Assembly: GCA_015069295.1 (NCBI GenBank)
Contig: SVIW01000001.1
Coordinates: 337,249-401,248, forward strand
Direction of reading: 5' to 3'
Source: Clostridiales bacterium
GTDB taxonomy: Bacteria > Bacillota > Clostridia > Christensenellales > Borkfalkiaceae
Length of the DNA stretch: 64,000 bases
Positions 9,268 to 19,210 of the stretch are shown one piece after another. The position numbers were made by a program, and so were the translations under genes. The notes under the pieces are model-generated. The model saw only the letters and a list, made by a program, of their open reading frames with translations, was not told the DNA's origin and searched no databases. How positions within the stretch are numbered: position 1 is the first letter of the stretch; every line of letters starts with the position of its first letter.

Positions 9268-9278
9268 AATCAATCTCC

Positions 9279-9458
9279 TCAAATGTTTTCTACTTTGACG
9301 AGGTGTTTAACTTTCGTCAACATACCGCGGATTGCGGGCGTATCCTCAAGCTCTTTCGAGGAACGGATTTTCTTAAGACCGAGCGCCGCAACGGTACCTT
9401 TTACCGAAGCAACCTGGCCAATCGTGCTTTTTACAAGCGTAACTTTGATCTTTGCCAT
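9279..9458 (-). CDS. rpmD: 50S ribosomal protein L30 (not in ORF track)
   Basis: Translation MAKIKVTLVKSTIGQVASVKGTVAALGLKKIRSSKELEDTPAIRGMLTKVKHLVKVENI*. Confidence 0.96.
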   Translation of the reverse strand: MAKIKVTLVKSTIGQVASVKGTVAALGLKKIRSSKELEDTPAIRGMLTKVKHLVKVENI

Positions 9459-9476
9459 GTCTTATCCCTCCGTTTC

Positions 9477-10004
9477 TTAGCTAAGAATTTCTTCAACGGT
9501 CTTGCCGCGAAGCGCTGCAACCTGTTCTACGGTCTTGAGTTCTTTCAAGCCTTCGATAGCCGCTTTTACGCAGTTACCGGAGTTCTGGCTGCCGTGGGAT
9601 TTCGTTCTGATATTTTTAATACCAACTGCTTCCATGACCGCACGAACGGGACCGCCTGCGATAACACCGGTACCTTCTGCTGCGGGCATCATCAAAACTG
9701 CGCCGCGGCCGAATTTACCAATAACCTGGTGGGGAATGGTACCGTCAACGATAGATACGGGAACCATATTCTTCTTTGCTCTCAAAGTAGCCTTTTCGAT
9801 TGCTTCGGGAACTTCTTTTGCTTTACCCGTTGCAACACCGATTTTACCGTTGCCGTCGCCTACGATGACAAGTGCGGCAAAGCGCATGTTCTTACCACCT
9901 TTAACAACCTTGGTTACACGGTTTACTTCGATGAGCTTTTTAATCAAACCATCGTCTTCAGCCTGTCTTCTTTGAGGTCTTCTTTCTCTTTTTTCGTCTG
10001 CCAT
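9477..10004 (-). CDS. rpsE: 30S ribosomal protein S5
   Basis: [43 protein letters not shown]. Confidence 0.96.
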   Translation of the reverse strand: MADEKRERRPQRRQAEDDGLIKKLIEVNRVTKVVKGGKNMRFAALVIVGDGNGKIGVATGKAKEVPEAIEKATLRAKKNMVPVSIVDGTIPHQVIGKFGRGAVLMMPAAEGTGVIAGGPVRAVMEAVGIKNIRTKSHGSQNSGNCVKAAIEGLKELKTVEQVAALRGKTVEEILS

Positions 10005-10016
10005 TGTACCCACTCC

Positions 10017-10400
10017 TTAGAATTTAAGTCCGGCTTCTCTTGCGCCGTCTGCGACTGCCTTTACACGACCGGTGTAAAGATAACCGCCTCTGTCGAATAC
10101 GACCGCCTGAACGCCTTTTGCCATTGCTCTTTCAGCAGCAACTGCGCCGACAATTTTAGCAGCTTCCGTCTTGTTCAAGCCTTCAACCTTCGCTTTTACT
10201 TCTTTGTCCATCGTGGACGCTGCAGCAAGCGTTACGCCGCCTTTTTCGTCGCCCTTACGGTCGTCGATAATTTGTACGTAAATGTGGTTAAGACTTCTGT
10301 ATACGTTCATACGGGGCATATCTGCCGTACCCGTAACCGTCTTTCTGACGCGTGCGTGGCGTCTCTGTCTGACTGCATTTTTATCAATTTTAGAAATCAT
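10017..10400 (-). CDS. rplR: 50S ribosomal protein L18
   Basis: [37 protein letters not shown]...[26 protein letters not shown]. Confidence 0.96.
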   Translation of the reverse strand: MISKIDKNAVRQRRHARVRKTVTGTADMPRMNVYRSLNHIYVQIIDDRKGDEKGGVTLAAASTMDKEVKAKVEGLNKTEAAKIVGAVAAERAMAKGVQAVVFDRGGYLYTGRVKAVADGAREAGLKF

Positions 10401-10413
10401 ACTTTAACGCTCC

Positions 10414-10962
10414 TTATTTCTTACCTTTACCGGACGTCTTACCTTCCTTATGTTCTACGTATTCGCCCTTATAGCGGATACCGTAGCCGTGATAAGGTTC
10501 GGGTACTCTGATCGCACGGATATTCGCAGCGATTTGGCCAACGAGTTCCTTGCTGATACCGGAAACGTTTACTTCCGTCAGCGAAGGGCATTCGAATTTG
10601 ATGCCTTCGGGTGCTACGAATTCTACGGGGTGGGAGAAACCAACGTTCAAAACAAGTTTGTTGCCTTGAACAGCCGCTTTCCAACCTACACCTTTGATTT
10701 CCAACGTCTTTACAAAGCCTTCCGTTACGCCTACAACCATACCGTTGATAAGCGCGCGGTACAAGCCGTGCTTTGCGTTGGTGGCAGCGCTGTCGTCAAG
10801 CGCTTTTACCAAAAGGGTAGCGCCTTCCACTTCGATGCCGATGTTGCCGACGATTTCTCTCGTCAAGGTGCCCTTAGCGCCCTTAACGGTTACGATACCG
10901 TCTTTGAAATCTACCGTTACGCCTGCGGGAAGCGCGATGGGCATTTTACCGATTCTCGACAT
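10414..10962 (-). CDS. rplF: 50S ribosomal protein L6
   Basis: MSRIGKMPIALPAGVTV...VPEPYHGYGIRYKGEYVEHKEGKTSGKGKK. Confidence 0.96.
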   Translation of the reverse strand: MSRIGKMPIALPAGVTVDFKDGIVTVKGAKGTLTREIVGNIGIEVEGATLLVKALDDSAATNAKHGLYRALINGMVVGVTEGFVKTLEIKGVGWKAAVQGNKLVLNVGFSHPVEFVAPEGIKFECPSLTEVNVSGISKELVGQIAANIRAIRVPEPYHGYGIRYKGEYVEHKEGKTSGKGKK

Positions 10963-10977
10963 TGTCCATTACCTCCC

Positions 10978-11367
10978 TTACCAGATGTAGCAAAGGACTT
11001 CGCCGCCTACGTTGGCTGCCTTCGCCTTCTTACCCGTCATAATACCCTTGTTGGTGGAAAGGATAACCGTTCCGAAACCGCCAAGGATTCTGGGCATATT
11101 TTCTACACCTGCGTACGTACGCAAGCCGGGCTTGGATACTCTCTGCAAGCCGCTGATGACCGATTTCTTGTCTTCGTATTTAAGCGTGATCGCGATTTTG
11201 CCGTTGTAGCCGTCTTCTACGAGCTTAACGTCTTTAACCCAACCCTCTACTGCGAGGATTTCAGCAATCGCTTTCTTTTCGTTGGAAGCGGGGATTTCCA
11301 CCGTTTCCTTCTTTGCCGTGATCGCGTTTCTAATTCTTGTAAGCATATCTGCGATAGGATCCGTCAT
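10978..11367 (-). CDS. rpsH: 30S ribosomal protein S8
   Basis: [28 protein letters not shown]...[26 protein letters not shown]. Confidence 0.96.
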   Translation of the reverse strand: MTDPIADMLTRIRNAITAKKETVEIPASNEKKAIAEILAVEGWVKDVKLVEDGYNGKIAITLKYEDKKSVISGLQRVSKPGLRTYAGVENMPRILGGFGTVILSTNKGIMTGKKAKAANVGGEVLCYIW

Positions 11368-11382
11368 TTTTCTTACCTCCTA

Positions 11383-11568
11383 TTACCAGCTCGACTTCTT
11401 AACGCCGGGAATTTCTCCCTTGTACGCAAGATTACGGAAGCAGATACGGCATACACCGTACTTTCTCAAAACCGCGTGAGGTCTTCCGCAGATGGTGCAT
11501 CTCGTATAAGCTCTCGTAGAGAACTTAGGCGTCTTTTGCTGTTTATTAATCATTGACTTCTTTGCCAT
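11383..11568 (-). CDS. rpsN: 30S ribosomal protein S14, zinc-binding (type Z)
   Basis: [38 protein letters not shown] with CxxC...CxxC. Confidence 0.96.
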   Translation of the reverse strand: MAKKSMINKQQKTPKFSTRAYTRCTICGRPHAVLRKYGVCRICFRNLAYKGEIPGVKKSSW

Positions 11569-11580
11569 GTTCGTTTCTCC

Positions 11581-12138
11581 TTACTTCTTGAAAGGCATAC
11601 CGAGCGCGCGAAGGAGCTCTCTTGCCTCTTCATCGGTGTTTGCGGTCGTAACGATTGCTACGTCCATACCTCTGATCTTTTCTACCTGATCGTACGTGAT
11701 TTCGGGGAAGATCAGTTGTTCTTTCAAACCTACCGAGTAGTTGCCGCGTCCGTCGAACGCTTTATCCGACACACCGCGGAAGTCGCGGAGTCTGGGAAGC
11801 GCGATGGATACGAACTTGTCATAGAAGTTGTACATTCTTTCGCCGCGAAGGGTAACTTTGATACCTACGGTCTGACCTTCTCTTACCTTGAAGTTAGCGA
11901 CGGATTTCTTCGCCTTCGTCAAGATGGGCTGCTGACCGGAAATCAATTTGATTTCGTTTTCGGTTACCTGAATGGATTTCGCGTTGTCTTTGATATCGCC
12001 GAGACCCGTATTGATAACAATCTTAACGAGCTTGGGGCATTGCATTACGGATTTGTATCCGAATTTTTTCATAAGATAAGGTACTACTTCTTTTTCGTAC
12101 TTTTCTTTTACTCTGTTCTTATAAACTTTTTCTGCCAT
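11581..12138 (-). CDS. rplE: 50S ribosomal protein L5
   Basis: [22 protein letters not shown]...[34 protein letters not shown]. Confidence 0.96.
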   Translation of the reverse strand: MAEKVYKNRVKEKYEKEVVPYLMKKFGYKSVMQCPKLVKIVINTGLGDIKDNAKSIQVTENEIKLISGQQPILTKAKKSVANFKVREGQTVGIKVTLRGERMYNFYDKFVSIALPRLRDFRGVSDKAFDGRGNYSVGLKEQLIFPEITYDQVEKIRGMDVAIVTTANTDEEARELLRALGMPFKK

Positions 12139-12152
12139 CTTAACTTACCTCG

Positions 12153-12578
12153 TTAGTTGTTTTCCGTTGCTTCGGGAGCCGCTTCGGTCTTAACCGCGCG
12201 CTTTCTCGTTCTCTTCTTAGGCGCTTCTTCCGCAGCCGCAGCAGCTTTTGCAGCAGCCTTCTTCGAATACGCCTTATCAAGAACCGCACCGCATTTGCAT
12301 ACGCGAACCTTCTTGCCGTCTACGACTGCGTGCTTAATTCTCGTTGCTTTACCGCAAGAGGGGCATACAACCATAACGTTGGACGCGTCAATTGCACCGG
12401 GGATTTCTACGATTTTGCTCGTTTCGTTCGCCTTTCTTGCTTTTTGATGCTTCTTCTGAATGCGAACGCCTTCTACCGTTACCGTATTCGCCTTAGGGGA
12501 CGTGGCAAGGACTTTTCCCTGTACGCCTTTATCTTTACCGGCAATTACAAGTACGTTATCATTTACTTTTACGTTCAT
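12153..12578 (-). CDS. rplX: 50S ribosomal protein L24 with C-terminal Ala/Lys/Glu-rich extension
   Basis: NVKVNDNVLVIAGKDKGVQGKVLATSPKANTVTVEGV...; tail AAAKAAAAAEEAPKKRTRKRAVKTEAAPEATENN. Confidence 0.95.
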   Translation of the reverse strand: MNVKVNDNVLVIAGKDKGVQGKVLATSPKANTVTVEGVRIQKKHQKARKANETSKIVEIPGAIDASNVMVVCPSCGKATRIKHAVVDGKKVRVCKCGAVLDKAYSKKAAAKAAAAAEEAPKKRTRKRAVKTEAAPEATENN

Positions 12579-12599
12579 TGTTTTAGTCCTCCTGACAAA

Positions 12600-12968
12600 T
12601 TACAGAACTTCGGGAGCAAGGGAGATAATCTTCATATAGTCTTTATCTCTCAATTCTCTCGCAATCGGCCCAAAGATACGGGTACCCTTGGGTTGTTTTT
12701 GGTTATCGATGATAACGGCTGCGTTTTCGTCGAATTTAACGAACGTACCGTCTGCTCTTCTGATACCCTTTGCGCTTCTTACGATGACTGCCTTTACTAC
12801 GTCGCCTTTCTTAACCGCGCCGCCGGGCGTAGCCGTCTTTACGGACGCTACGATAACGTCGCCGATGTTACCGGTCTTACGGAAGGAGCCACCCAATACT
12901 CTGATACACATCAATTCTTTTGCGCCGCTGTTGTCAGCCGCTTTCAGTCTCGATTGAGGTTGAATCAT
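12600..12968 (-). CDS. rplN: 50S ribosomal protein L14
   Basis: [28 protein letters not shown]...[28 protein letters not shown]. Confidence 0.97.
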   Translation of the reverse strand: MIQPQSRLKAADNSGAKELMCIRVLGGSFRKTGNIGDVIVASVKTATPGGAVKKGDVVKAVIVRSAKGIRRADGTFVKFDENAAVIIDNQKQPKGTRIFGPIARELRDKDYMKIISLAPEVL

Positions 12969-12982
12969 TTTATCTGTCCTCC

Positions 12983-13237
12983 TTACTTAGCCTTTTCGAT
13001 CAGCTCGGCAACTCTCCAATTCTTGTCCTTGCTAAGCTTTCTCGTTTCAACGATACGTACCTTGTCGCCAACGCCGTATTCGTTGTTTTCGTCATGCGCT
13101 TTATAACGCTTACTGGTCGTGATAGTTTTCTTATAGAGGGGGTGCTTGCTCTTGTCGCTAACCAAAACGATAACCGTCTTGTCCATCTTATCGGATACAA
13201 CAAGCCCTACTCTTTCTTTTCTCAAATTTCTTTCCAT
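12983..13237 (-). CDS. rpsQ: 30S ribosomal protein S17
   Basis: [57 protein letters not shown]. Confidence 0.96.
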   Translation of the reverse strand: MERNLRKERVGLVVSDKMDKTVIVLVSDKSKHPLYKKTITTSKRYKAHDENNEYGVGDKVRIVETRKLSKDKNWRVAELIEKAK

Positions 13238-13252
13238 GATTGTTGTCCTCCG

Positions 13253-13447
13253 TTACGCTTTGAGTTCTCTTGCGCGGATTTCCGTGTTTACACGCGCAAT
13301 GTTTCTCTTGCAGGTTCTGATGGAAATGGGGTTATCAAGCTGGCCGGACGCCTGACGGAAACGAAGATTGAAAAGTTCGCTCTTAAGTTCCGCGAGCTTT
13401 GCTACGAGCTCTTCACTCGTCATCTCTTTCACTTCTTTAGCTTTCAT
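13253..13447 (-). CDS. rpmC: 50S ribosomal protein L29
   Basis: [55 protein letters not shown]. Confidence 0.96.
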   Translation of the reverse strand: MKAKEVKEMTSEELVAKLAELKSELFNLRFRQASGQLDNPISIRTCKRNIARVNTEIRARELKA

Positions 13448-13896
13448 TATTGTTCACCGCCTTCAGCCGTTTCTACCTTCGTTTCTACGACTTCTTTCTT
13501 AACAAACTTGCACTTTACGGGAAGCTTATGCGATGCAAGACGCATTGCTTCTCTTGCTACTTCTTCGCTTACGCCCGACATTTCGAACATAACGCGACCG
13601 GGTTTTACGACAGCTACCCAGTATTCTACAGAACCTTTACCGGAACCCATACGCGTTTCAGCGGGTTTCTTGGTGATAGGCTTGTGGGGGAAGATGTCGA
13701 TCCAAACTTTACCGCCACGCTTGATGAATCTCGTCATTGCGATACGCGCTGCTTCGATTTGGTTGGATTTGATCCAGCCAAGTTCTTCGGATACAAGACC
13801 GTATTCGCCGTAAGCGATTACGTTACCCTTCTGCGCTTTACCTTTCATCGTGCCACGATGCTGTCTACGTCTTTTTACTCTCTTAGGAATTAACAT
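13447..13896 (-). CDS. rplP: 50S ribosomal protein L16
   Basis: [25 protein letters not shown]...[33 protein letters not shown]. Confidence 0.96.
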   Translation of the reverse strand: MLIPKRVKRRRQHRGTMKGKAQKGNVIAYGEYGLVSEELGWIKSNQIEAARIAMTRFIKRGGKVWIDIFPHKPITKKPAETRMGSGKGSVEYWVAVVKPGRVMFEMSGVSEEVAREAMRLASHKLPVKCKFVKKEVVETKVETAEGGEQ

Positions 13897-14558
13897 TACT
13901 GTTCGCCTCCTTCTGCCTTCTTAGCGCTCTTAATCACTTCGCCTTTGTAGATCCAGCACTTAACGCCGATCATACCGAAGGTGGTGTGCGCTTCTGCGAA
14001 GCCGTAATCGATATCTGCGCGAAGCGTCTGAAGAGGAATCGAACCCTCGTGATACTGTTCGCTTCTTGCAATTTCTGCACCGTCAAGACGGCCGCTGACC
14101 ATCATCTTGATGCCCTTAACGCCCGCTCTCATCGAACGACCGATTGCCTGCTTCATACAACGTCTGAAAGACATACGCTTTTCAAGCTGTGCCGCAACGC
14201 CTTCTGCAACGAGCTGTGCGTCGCAATCGGGCTTTCTTACTTCGGTAATGTTGATGCTAACCGCTTTACCGTTCGTAAGCTTTGCAAGGTCTTTCTTGAT
14301 AACTTCTACTTCGCTGCCAGCCTTACCAATGATAACGCCGGGACGAGCCGTGTAGATGCTAACGACGATTCTCGTAGCAGCACGTTCGATAAGAATCTTG
14401 CTGATTGCCGCCGCATAGTACTTCTTCTTCAAGAAGGTACGGATTACGTTGTCTTCTTTCAGGAATTTGGAGAATTCTTTTTTATCTGCATACCAAGTGG
14501 TGTTCCAATCCTTGATAACGCCGACTCTCAAACCGTGAGGATTAACTTTCTGTCCCAT
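13896..14558 (-). CDS. rpsC: 30S ribosomal protein S3
   Basis: [29 protein letters not shown]...[15 protein letters not shown]. Confidence 0.96.
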   Translation of the reverse strand: MGQKVNPHGLRVGVIKDWNTTWYADKKEFSKFLKEDNVIRTFLKKKYYAAAISKILIERAATRIVVSIYTARPGVIIGKAGSEVEVIKKDLAKLTNGKAVSINITEVRKPDCDAQLVAEGVAAQLEKRMSFRRCMKQAIGRSMRAGVKGIKMMVSGRLDGAEIARSEQYHEGSIPLQTLRADIDYGFAEAHTTFGMIGVKCWIYKGEVIKSAKKAEGGEQ

Positions 14559-14560
14559 TG

Positions 14561-14962
14561 TTATACTTCTCCTTCCAATTTCTTAACGTCCAAAATAACC
14601 GTGATGTGGCTGGTTCTCTTCAAGATTGCGTGCCCTCTGCCTTTGGAGACGGGTTGCATTCTCTTCAACATTACGCCGCCGTCTGCGAAGCATTCTGCAA
14701 CGTAAAGGTCGTTCTTGTCCATACCCATGTTATTTTCCGCATTTGCCGCTGCAGACATAAGAACTTTCTTAACTGCAAGCGCGCTGCCGTTTACACTGTA
14801 ATCGAGGATCGCTTTCGCTTCCTTATAGCTCTTCCCGCGAATCAAAGCAAGAACCGTTCTTACTTTGTAAGGCGAAACTCTGATATATTTAGCAACTGCG
14901 TAAGGGCGCTTTTCTTTTCTTTCTGCTACCCTTTCCGTCTTTTTCTTCATATTACTTGCCAT
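14561..14962 (-). CDS. rplV: 50S ribosomal protein L22
   Basis: [32 protein letters not shown]...[18 protein letters not shown]. Confidence 0.95.
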   Translation of the reverse strand: MASNMKKKTERVAERKEKRPYAVAKYIRVSPYKVRTVLALIRGKSYKEAKAILDYSVNGSALAVKKVLMSAAANAENNMGMDKNDLYVAECFADGGVMLKRMQPVSKGRGHAILKRTSHITVILDVKKLEGEV

Positions 14963-14976
14963 TATCTTTTATCTCC

Positions 14977-15255
14977 TTATCTGCCGGGGCTGGTCGTTTT
15001 AGCCGTGTGGCCGTGGAACGTTCTGGTGGGAGCAAACTCGCCGAGCTTGCAGCCAATCATATCTTCCGTTACGTATACGGGCACGTGCTTACGGCCGTCG
15101 TATACTGCGATCGTGTGCCCTACGAAATCGGGGAAAATGGTAGATGCTCTCGACCAGGTCTTGATAACTTTCTTTTCGTTCGCTGCGTTCATAGCCAAGA
15201 TACGGCTCATGAGTTTCGCTTCGACGTAAGGTCCTTTCTTAACACTTCTAGACAT
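14977..15255 (-). CDS. rpsS: 30S ribosomal protein S19
   Basis: [15 protein letters not shown]...[47 protein letters not shown]. Confidence 0.97.
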   Translation of the reverse strand: MSRSVKKGPYVEAKLMSRILAMNAANEKKVIKTWSRASTIFPDFVGHTIAVYDGRKHVPVYVTEDMIGCKLGEFAPTRTFHGHTAKTTSPGR

Positions 15256-15270
15256 TTATATATCCTCCGA

Positions 15271-16101
15271 TTAGTTAATTCTCTTAAGAATGAACTTGTT
15301 GGTTGCATTCTTCTTCTTTCTCGTCTTATAGCCGAGAGCGGGTTTACCCCAAGGCGTCAAAGGACCAGCGTGCCCGATAGGAGACTTACCTTCACCACCA
15401 CCGTGAGGGTGATCTACAGGGTTCATAACCGAACCTCTTACTTCGGGTCTCAAACCGAGGTATCTTGCCTTACCTGCTTTACCGAGGGAAACGAGTTCGT
15501 GGTCAACGTTACCAACCTGACCGATCGTTGCGCGGCATTTCAAGAGAACGTATCTCATTTCGCCACTAGGCATACGAAGAGTCGCATACTTGCCTTCTAC
15601 TGCCATGATTTGCGCGGAGATACCTGCCGAACGTGCGATCTGACCGCCTTTACCGGGCGTGAGTTCGATGTTGTGTACCATCGTACCTACGGGAATGTTT
15701 TCAAGGGGAAGCGCGTTGCCTACCTTGATATCTGCGTTTACGCCGCTCATAATCTTGTCCCCTACGTTAAGACCTACGGGAGCAAGGATATACGATTTTA
15801 CGCCGTCTGCGTATACGATTAACGCGATGTGTGCGCTACGGTTGGGGTCATACTGAATGCTCTTTACCGTTGCGGGGATATCGTCTTTCAATCTCTTGAA
15901 GTCGATGATACGATATTTTCTGCGGTTACCGCCGCCGATGTGTCTGGTCGTGATACGACCCATATTGTTACGACCGCCGCTATGACGTTGGTCGTGCATC
16001 AAGGATCTTTCGGGCTTTGCGCCGACCGTCAAATCGTCGTTGGTCAAAACCGTTACGAAACGACGACCTGCCGACGTGGGTTTATACGATTTAATAGCCA
16101 T
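15271..16101 (-). CDS. rplB: 50S ribosomal protein L2
   Basis: [18 protein letters not shown]...[43 protein letters not shown]. Confidence 0.97.
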   Translation of the reverse strand: MAIKSYKPTSAGRRFVTVLTNDDLTVGAKPERSLMHDQRHSGGRNNMGRITTRHIGGGNRRKYRIIDFKRLKDDIPATVKSIQYDPNRSAHIALIVYADGVKSYILAPVGLNVGDKIMSGVNADIKVGNALPLENIPVGTMVHNIELTPGKGGQIARSAGISAQIMAVEGKYATLRMPSGEMRYVLLKCRATIGQVGNVDHELVSLGKAGKARYLGLRPEVRGSVMNPVDHPHGGGEGKSPIGHAGPLTPWGKPALGYKTRKKKNATNKFILKRIN

Positions 16102-16119
16102 TTTCTTTTTTCTCCTCCA

Positions 16120-16410
16120 TTAAGTCAAAGAATCGAAGAACTCGATGGACTTGCTATCTTCCTTGAGGGTTACGATAGCCTTCTTACGGTCGGGAGTGTA
16201 CCCTTCGTATCTGCCCATTCTCTTCAATTTGCCCTTGCAGGTAACGGTGTTTACGCTTGCAACCTTCACGCCGAAAAGCTTTTCGACTGCCAATTTGATT
16301 TCCGTTTTGTTTGCGTCTTTCTTTACGATGAACGTATATTTCTTATCCGCGATACCGTCGTAACCTTTTTCGGTGAGGACGGGTTTCAAAATAATATCTT
16401 CTGCAAACAT
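16120..16410 (-). CDS. rplW: 50S ribosomal protein L23
   Basis: [55 protein letters not shown]. Confidence 0.95.
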   Translation of the reverse strand: MFAEDIILKPVLTEKGYDGIADKKYTFIVKKDANKTEIKLAVEKLFGVKVASVNTVTCKGKLKRMGRYEGYTPDRKKAIVTLKEDSKSIEFFDSLT

Positions 16411-17033
16411 TAGCCATTTACCTCCTGGAATTTCTCAACCGCAGCTTTCGTCATAACGATCTTTTGGTTGACAACCACGTCGTACGTGTTCAGCTGTTCA
16501 AGGGGCAACGTTTCAAGCTTGGGAAGGTTTGCCGCCGCGCGGATTACGTTGATATCGTTGTTGTCAAGTACGACGAGAGCCGTCTTGTCCAAACCGATTG
16601 CCTTTGCAAACGCCGCCATTTCTTTCGTCTTGGGAGCGGAAACTTTCAACTCGTCCACAACGATGAACTCGCCGTCAGCAACTTTCTTGGAAAGTGCAGA
16701 CAAGAGCGCAACGCGCTTTGCTTTTACGTTCATCTTCTTGGAGAAGTCGCGGGACTTGGGTGCGAATACTACGCCGCCCTTGATCCACTGAGGAGCGCGG
16801 ATGGAGCCTTGACGAGCACGACCCGTGCCTTTCTGTCTCCAAGGTTTGATACCGCCGCCTCTTACTTCCGTTCTCGTGAGGGTGGATTTTGTACCCTGTC
16901 TTTCGTTTGCAAGACGGGTAACGACTGCCTGATGGATAAGGGGCTCGTTATATTCTACCGCGAATACGTTGTCGTTGAGCTCGATGCTGCCGACTTCGGA
17001 GCCTTTCATATTTAATACTTTAATAGCCGCCAT
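16410..17033 (-). CDS. rplD: 50S ribosomal protein L4
   Basis: [45 protein letters not shown]. Confidence 0.96.
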   Translation of the reverse strand: MAAIKVLNMKGSEVGSIELNDNVFAVEYNEPLIHQAVVTRLANERQGTKSTLTRTEVRGGGIKPWRQKGTGRARQGSIRAPQWIKGGVVFAPKSRDFSKKMNVKAKRVALLSALSKKVADGEFIVVDELKVSAPKTKEMAAFAKAIGLDKTALVVLDNNDINVIRAAANLPKLETLPLEQLNTYDVVVNQKIVMTKAAVEKFQEVNG

Positions 17034-17048
17034 TGTCTTTCACTCTCC

Positions 17049-17684
17049 TTATTTGCTCTTTACGCTGTCCGCGATGGTAACGATGCTACCTTTAGATCCG
17101 GGGATAGCGCCTTTGATGAGGATCGCGTTTCTATTTAAATCTACGCGAACGACTTCAAGGTTTTGAATCGTAACGTTATCCACACCGTACTGACCAGCGA
17201 GGTGTTTGTTCTTGAAAACTCTCGAAGGGGCAGAGATGGGACCCATAGAACCGGGTTCTCTGTGTACAGGACCGGTACCGTGCGTCATCTTCAATCTGTG
17301 TTGATTCCACTTCTTGATAACACCCGTGAAACCGTGCCCTTTCGTTACGCCCGATACGTCAACCTTGTCCCCTGCCGCAAAAACGTCAGCTTTGAGTTCG
17401 GTACCAACCGTATAGGTTTCCGCGTTGTTCACTCTGATTTCTTTCAACACTTTGTGGGGTTTTACGCCTGCTTTTTTGAACTGACCGAGCTGGGGTTTCG
17501 TCAACGCCTTTTCGTTCACTTCGATGAAGCCGAGCTTCAATGCAGCGTAACCGTCGTTTGCAACCGTCTTAACCTGTACGACGGGGCAAGGACCTGCTTC
17601 TACTACCGTAACGGGGATCAACTTCCCGTCTTCTGCAAAGATTTGGGTCATCCCAACTTTGCGACCGATGATTGCTTTATTCAT
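17049..17684 (-). CDS. rplC: 50S ribosomal protein L3
   Basis: MNKAIIGRKVGMTQIFAEDGKLIPVTVVEAGPCPVVQVK...HRLKMTHGTGPVHREPGSMG. Confidence 0.97.
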   Translation of the reverse strand: MNKAIIGRKVGMTQIFAEDGKLIPVTVVEAGPCPVVQVKTVANDGYAALKLGFIEVNEKALTKPQLGQFKKAGVKPHKVLKEIRVNNAETYTVGTELKADVFAAGDKVDVSGVTKGHGFTGVIKKWNQHRLKMTHGTGPVHREPGSMGPISAPSRVFKNKHLAGQYGVDNVTIQNLEVVRVDLNRNAILIKGAIPGSKGSIVTIADSVKSK

Positions 17685-17756
17685 TGATAAAGTTCACTCC
17701 TTGTAAATTTTTTATTCTCGAATACCTTTGAAAGTATTTCTCGGCAATTTTGTGGA

Positions 17757-18056
17757 TTAGAGCTTGATCTTGATGTCGACGCCTGCAGGGAGGTGGATCG
17801 AATCAAGAAGCTTTGCGTTGGGGGAATAGATATCGATGATTCTCTTATACGTTCTCATTTCGAACTGTTCGCGAGAATCCTTGTATTTGTGCGGGGAACG
17901 AAGAATCGTTACGATTTCTCTTTCCGTGGGAAGAGGAATAGGACCGCTGATTTTCGCGCCGCTCTTCTTCATCGTTTCCACGATGCGGCTTGCCGCTTCG
18001 TCTACAAGTTCGTGGTCGTATGCCGCTAACTTAATTCTGATTTTCTGTACTGCCAT
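17757..18056 (-). CDS. rpsJ: 30S ribosomal protein S10
   Basis: [70 protein letters not shown]. Confidence 0.97.
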   Translation of the reverse strand: MAVQKIRIKLAAYDHELVDEAASRIVETMKKSGAKISGPIPLPTEREIVTILRSPHKYKDSREQFEMRTYKRIIDIYSPNAKLLDSIHLPAGVDIKIKL

Positions 18057-18300
18057 TTTGTTACTCCTTTTAGTTTATACTAACATTTTATTTCGCTGTA
18101 TCAACCTATCCGTGTGTATCGAGTCTTTTTGCAAAATAAAAACACTCTTTCTTTTTGCCCGAGCGTTCTTACGCAAAGCCTCGGTTAGTCGCAGGAATCG
18201 AGTTCCCACTTTTGTCAACGGAAATTATCTGCCAAGACGGCTTTTGTCTTGGATTTGCAGTAACTTCCCGCATCAACCCATACACGCGCTATTACACAGC
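18057..18300 (-). promoter_or_regulatory. structured 5' leader of the S10 operon (candidate ribosomal-protein leader)
   Basis: ~240 nt untranslated leader between promoter and rpsJ; hairpins at 18232-18252 (CCAAGAC...GTCTTGG) and 18159-18184 (CCGAG...CTCGG). Confidence 0.5.
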
Positions 18301-18305
18301 CTAAC

Positions 18306-18335
18306 TATAATAACACACTCGTCAACCCTGTGTCA
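18306..18335 (-). promoter_or_regulatory. promoter of the S10-spc superoperon
   Basis: AAACGCTTGACA-N18-TATTAT. Confidence 0.8.
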
Positions 18336-18481
18336 AGCGTTTGAAACAACTTTTTTAAAAAATTTTTTCGCGTCTTTATAATGGATTTTCCTAGCCAAGT
18401 ATTTCCATATTTTTCCTTTATTATACCTACGTATTTACACACGCGCGTATAATATATACAATATTGTCGCGCGCGTAAAAA

Positions 18482-18512
18482 GCAAAAAAGAAACGGGGCT
18501 TAAAAACCCCGT
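18482..18512 (-). terminator. terminator downstream of HAD phosphatase
   Basis: minus strand ACGGGGtttttaagCCCCGT followed by TTCTTTTTT. Confidence 0.8.
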
Positions 18513-18517
18513 ACTTA

Positions 18518-19159
18518 TTAAATTTTCAGCAAATCGGGGAACGCACGCACGTAGCCGTCGGCAATACGGCAAAGCTCCTCTTCGTTTTCCTTTGCCGTTT
18601 CTTCGTATACGCCAATCGTAGACATTCCCGCCCGTTTCGCCGCTTTGATTACGTGGATACTATCGTCCACCATTACGCAATCGGAAACGTCGGCAAAAAG
18701 ACTGCGCGCAACCTTTGGATACATTCTCTCGTCCGATTTTAACAACCCGAAATCTTCCGCCGACCAAACGTTGTCGAATAAATCGAACACGCCGTTATTT
18801 TTCAAACAAGCGTCGGTAAATAAATGCGGACTTGCCGTTAAAACGTTTAAGCTTGCGCCCTCTTTCTTTAACTGCCGCAGAGTTTCTTCCACACCGCGTT
18901 TCAAAGGGATTTCCTGCGCATAGACCACGGATAATTTTTCCGTAAAGTTTGCGTATATCTCCTGCGGGGTAAGCGGCACGCCCAACCTTTCGGCGTAATA
19001 ATTGGCAATCCCTTTAAACCCAAGCGGCGTCAATATCTCCACGATATCTTCTCCGTAGGAAACGCCGTATTCGTCCAATACCAACAATACCTTTTTTACG
19101 GCAGGCTCCATCGAGTCAACCAACGTACCGTCCAAATCAAAAATGTACTTTTTTTGCAT
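18518..19159 (-). CDS. HAD family hydrolase (phosphoglycolate phosphatase-like)
   Basis: KYIFDLDGTLVDSMEPAVKKV; LNVLTASPH; CVMVDDSIHVIKAAKRAGM. Confidence 0.88.
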   Translation of the reverse strand: MQKKYIFDLDGTLVDSMEPAVKKVLLVLDEYGVSYGEDIVEILTPLGFKGIANYYAERLGVPLTPQEIYANFTEKLSVVYAQEIPLKRGVEETLRQLKKEGASLNVLTASPHLFTDACLKNNGVFDLFDNVWSAEDFGLLKSDERMYPKVARSLFADVSDCVMVDDSIHVIKAAKRAGMSTIGVYEETAKENEEELCRIADGYVRAFPDLLKI

Positions 19160-19210
19160 ATTTTAACCGTTTTTAACTGCATTCATCGCGTACACGGTAC
19201 CCGCAAACGC

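Noticed and set aside
9303-10511. 402-aa plus-strand ORF across rpmD/rpsE/rplR
   Set aside because: Fully antisense to three ribosomal protein genes, low-complexity Phe/Cys/Asn-rich translation, no RBS evidence.
10450-11556. 368-aa plus-strand ORF over rplF/rpsH/rpsN
   Set aside because: Antisense mirror ORF over highly conserved ribosomal genes.
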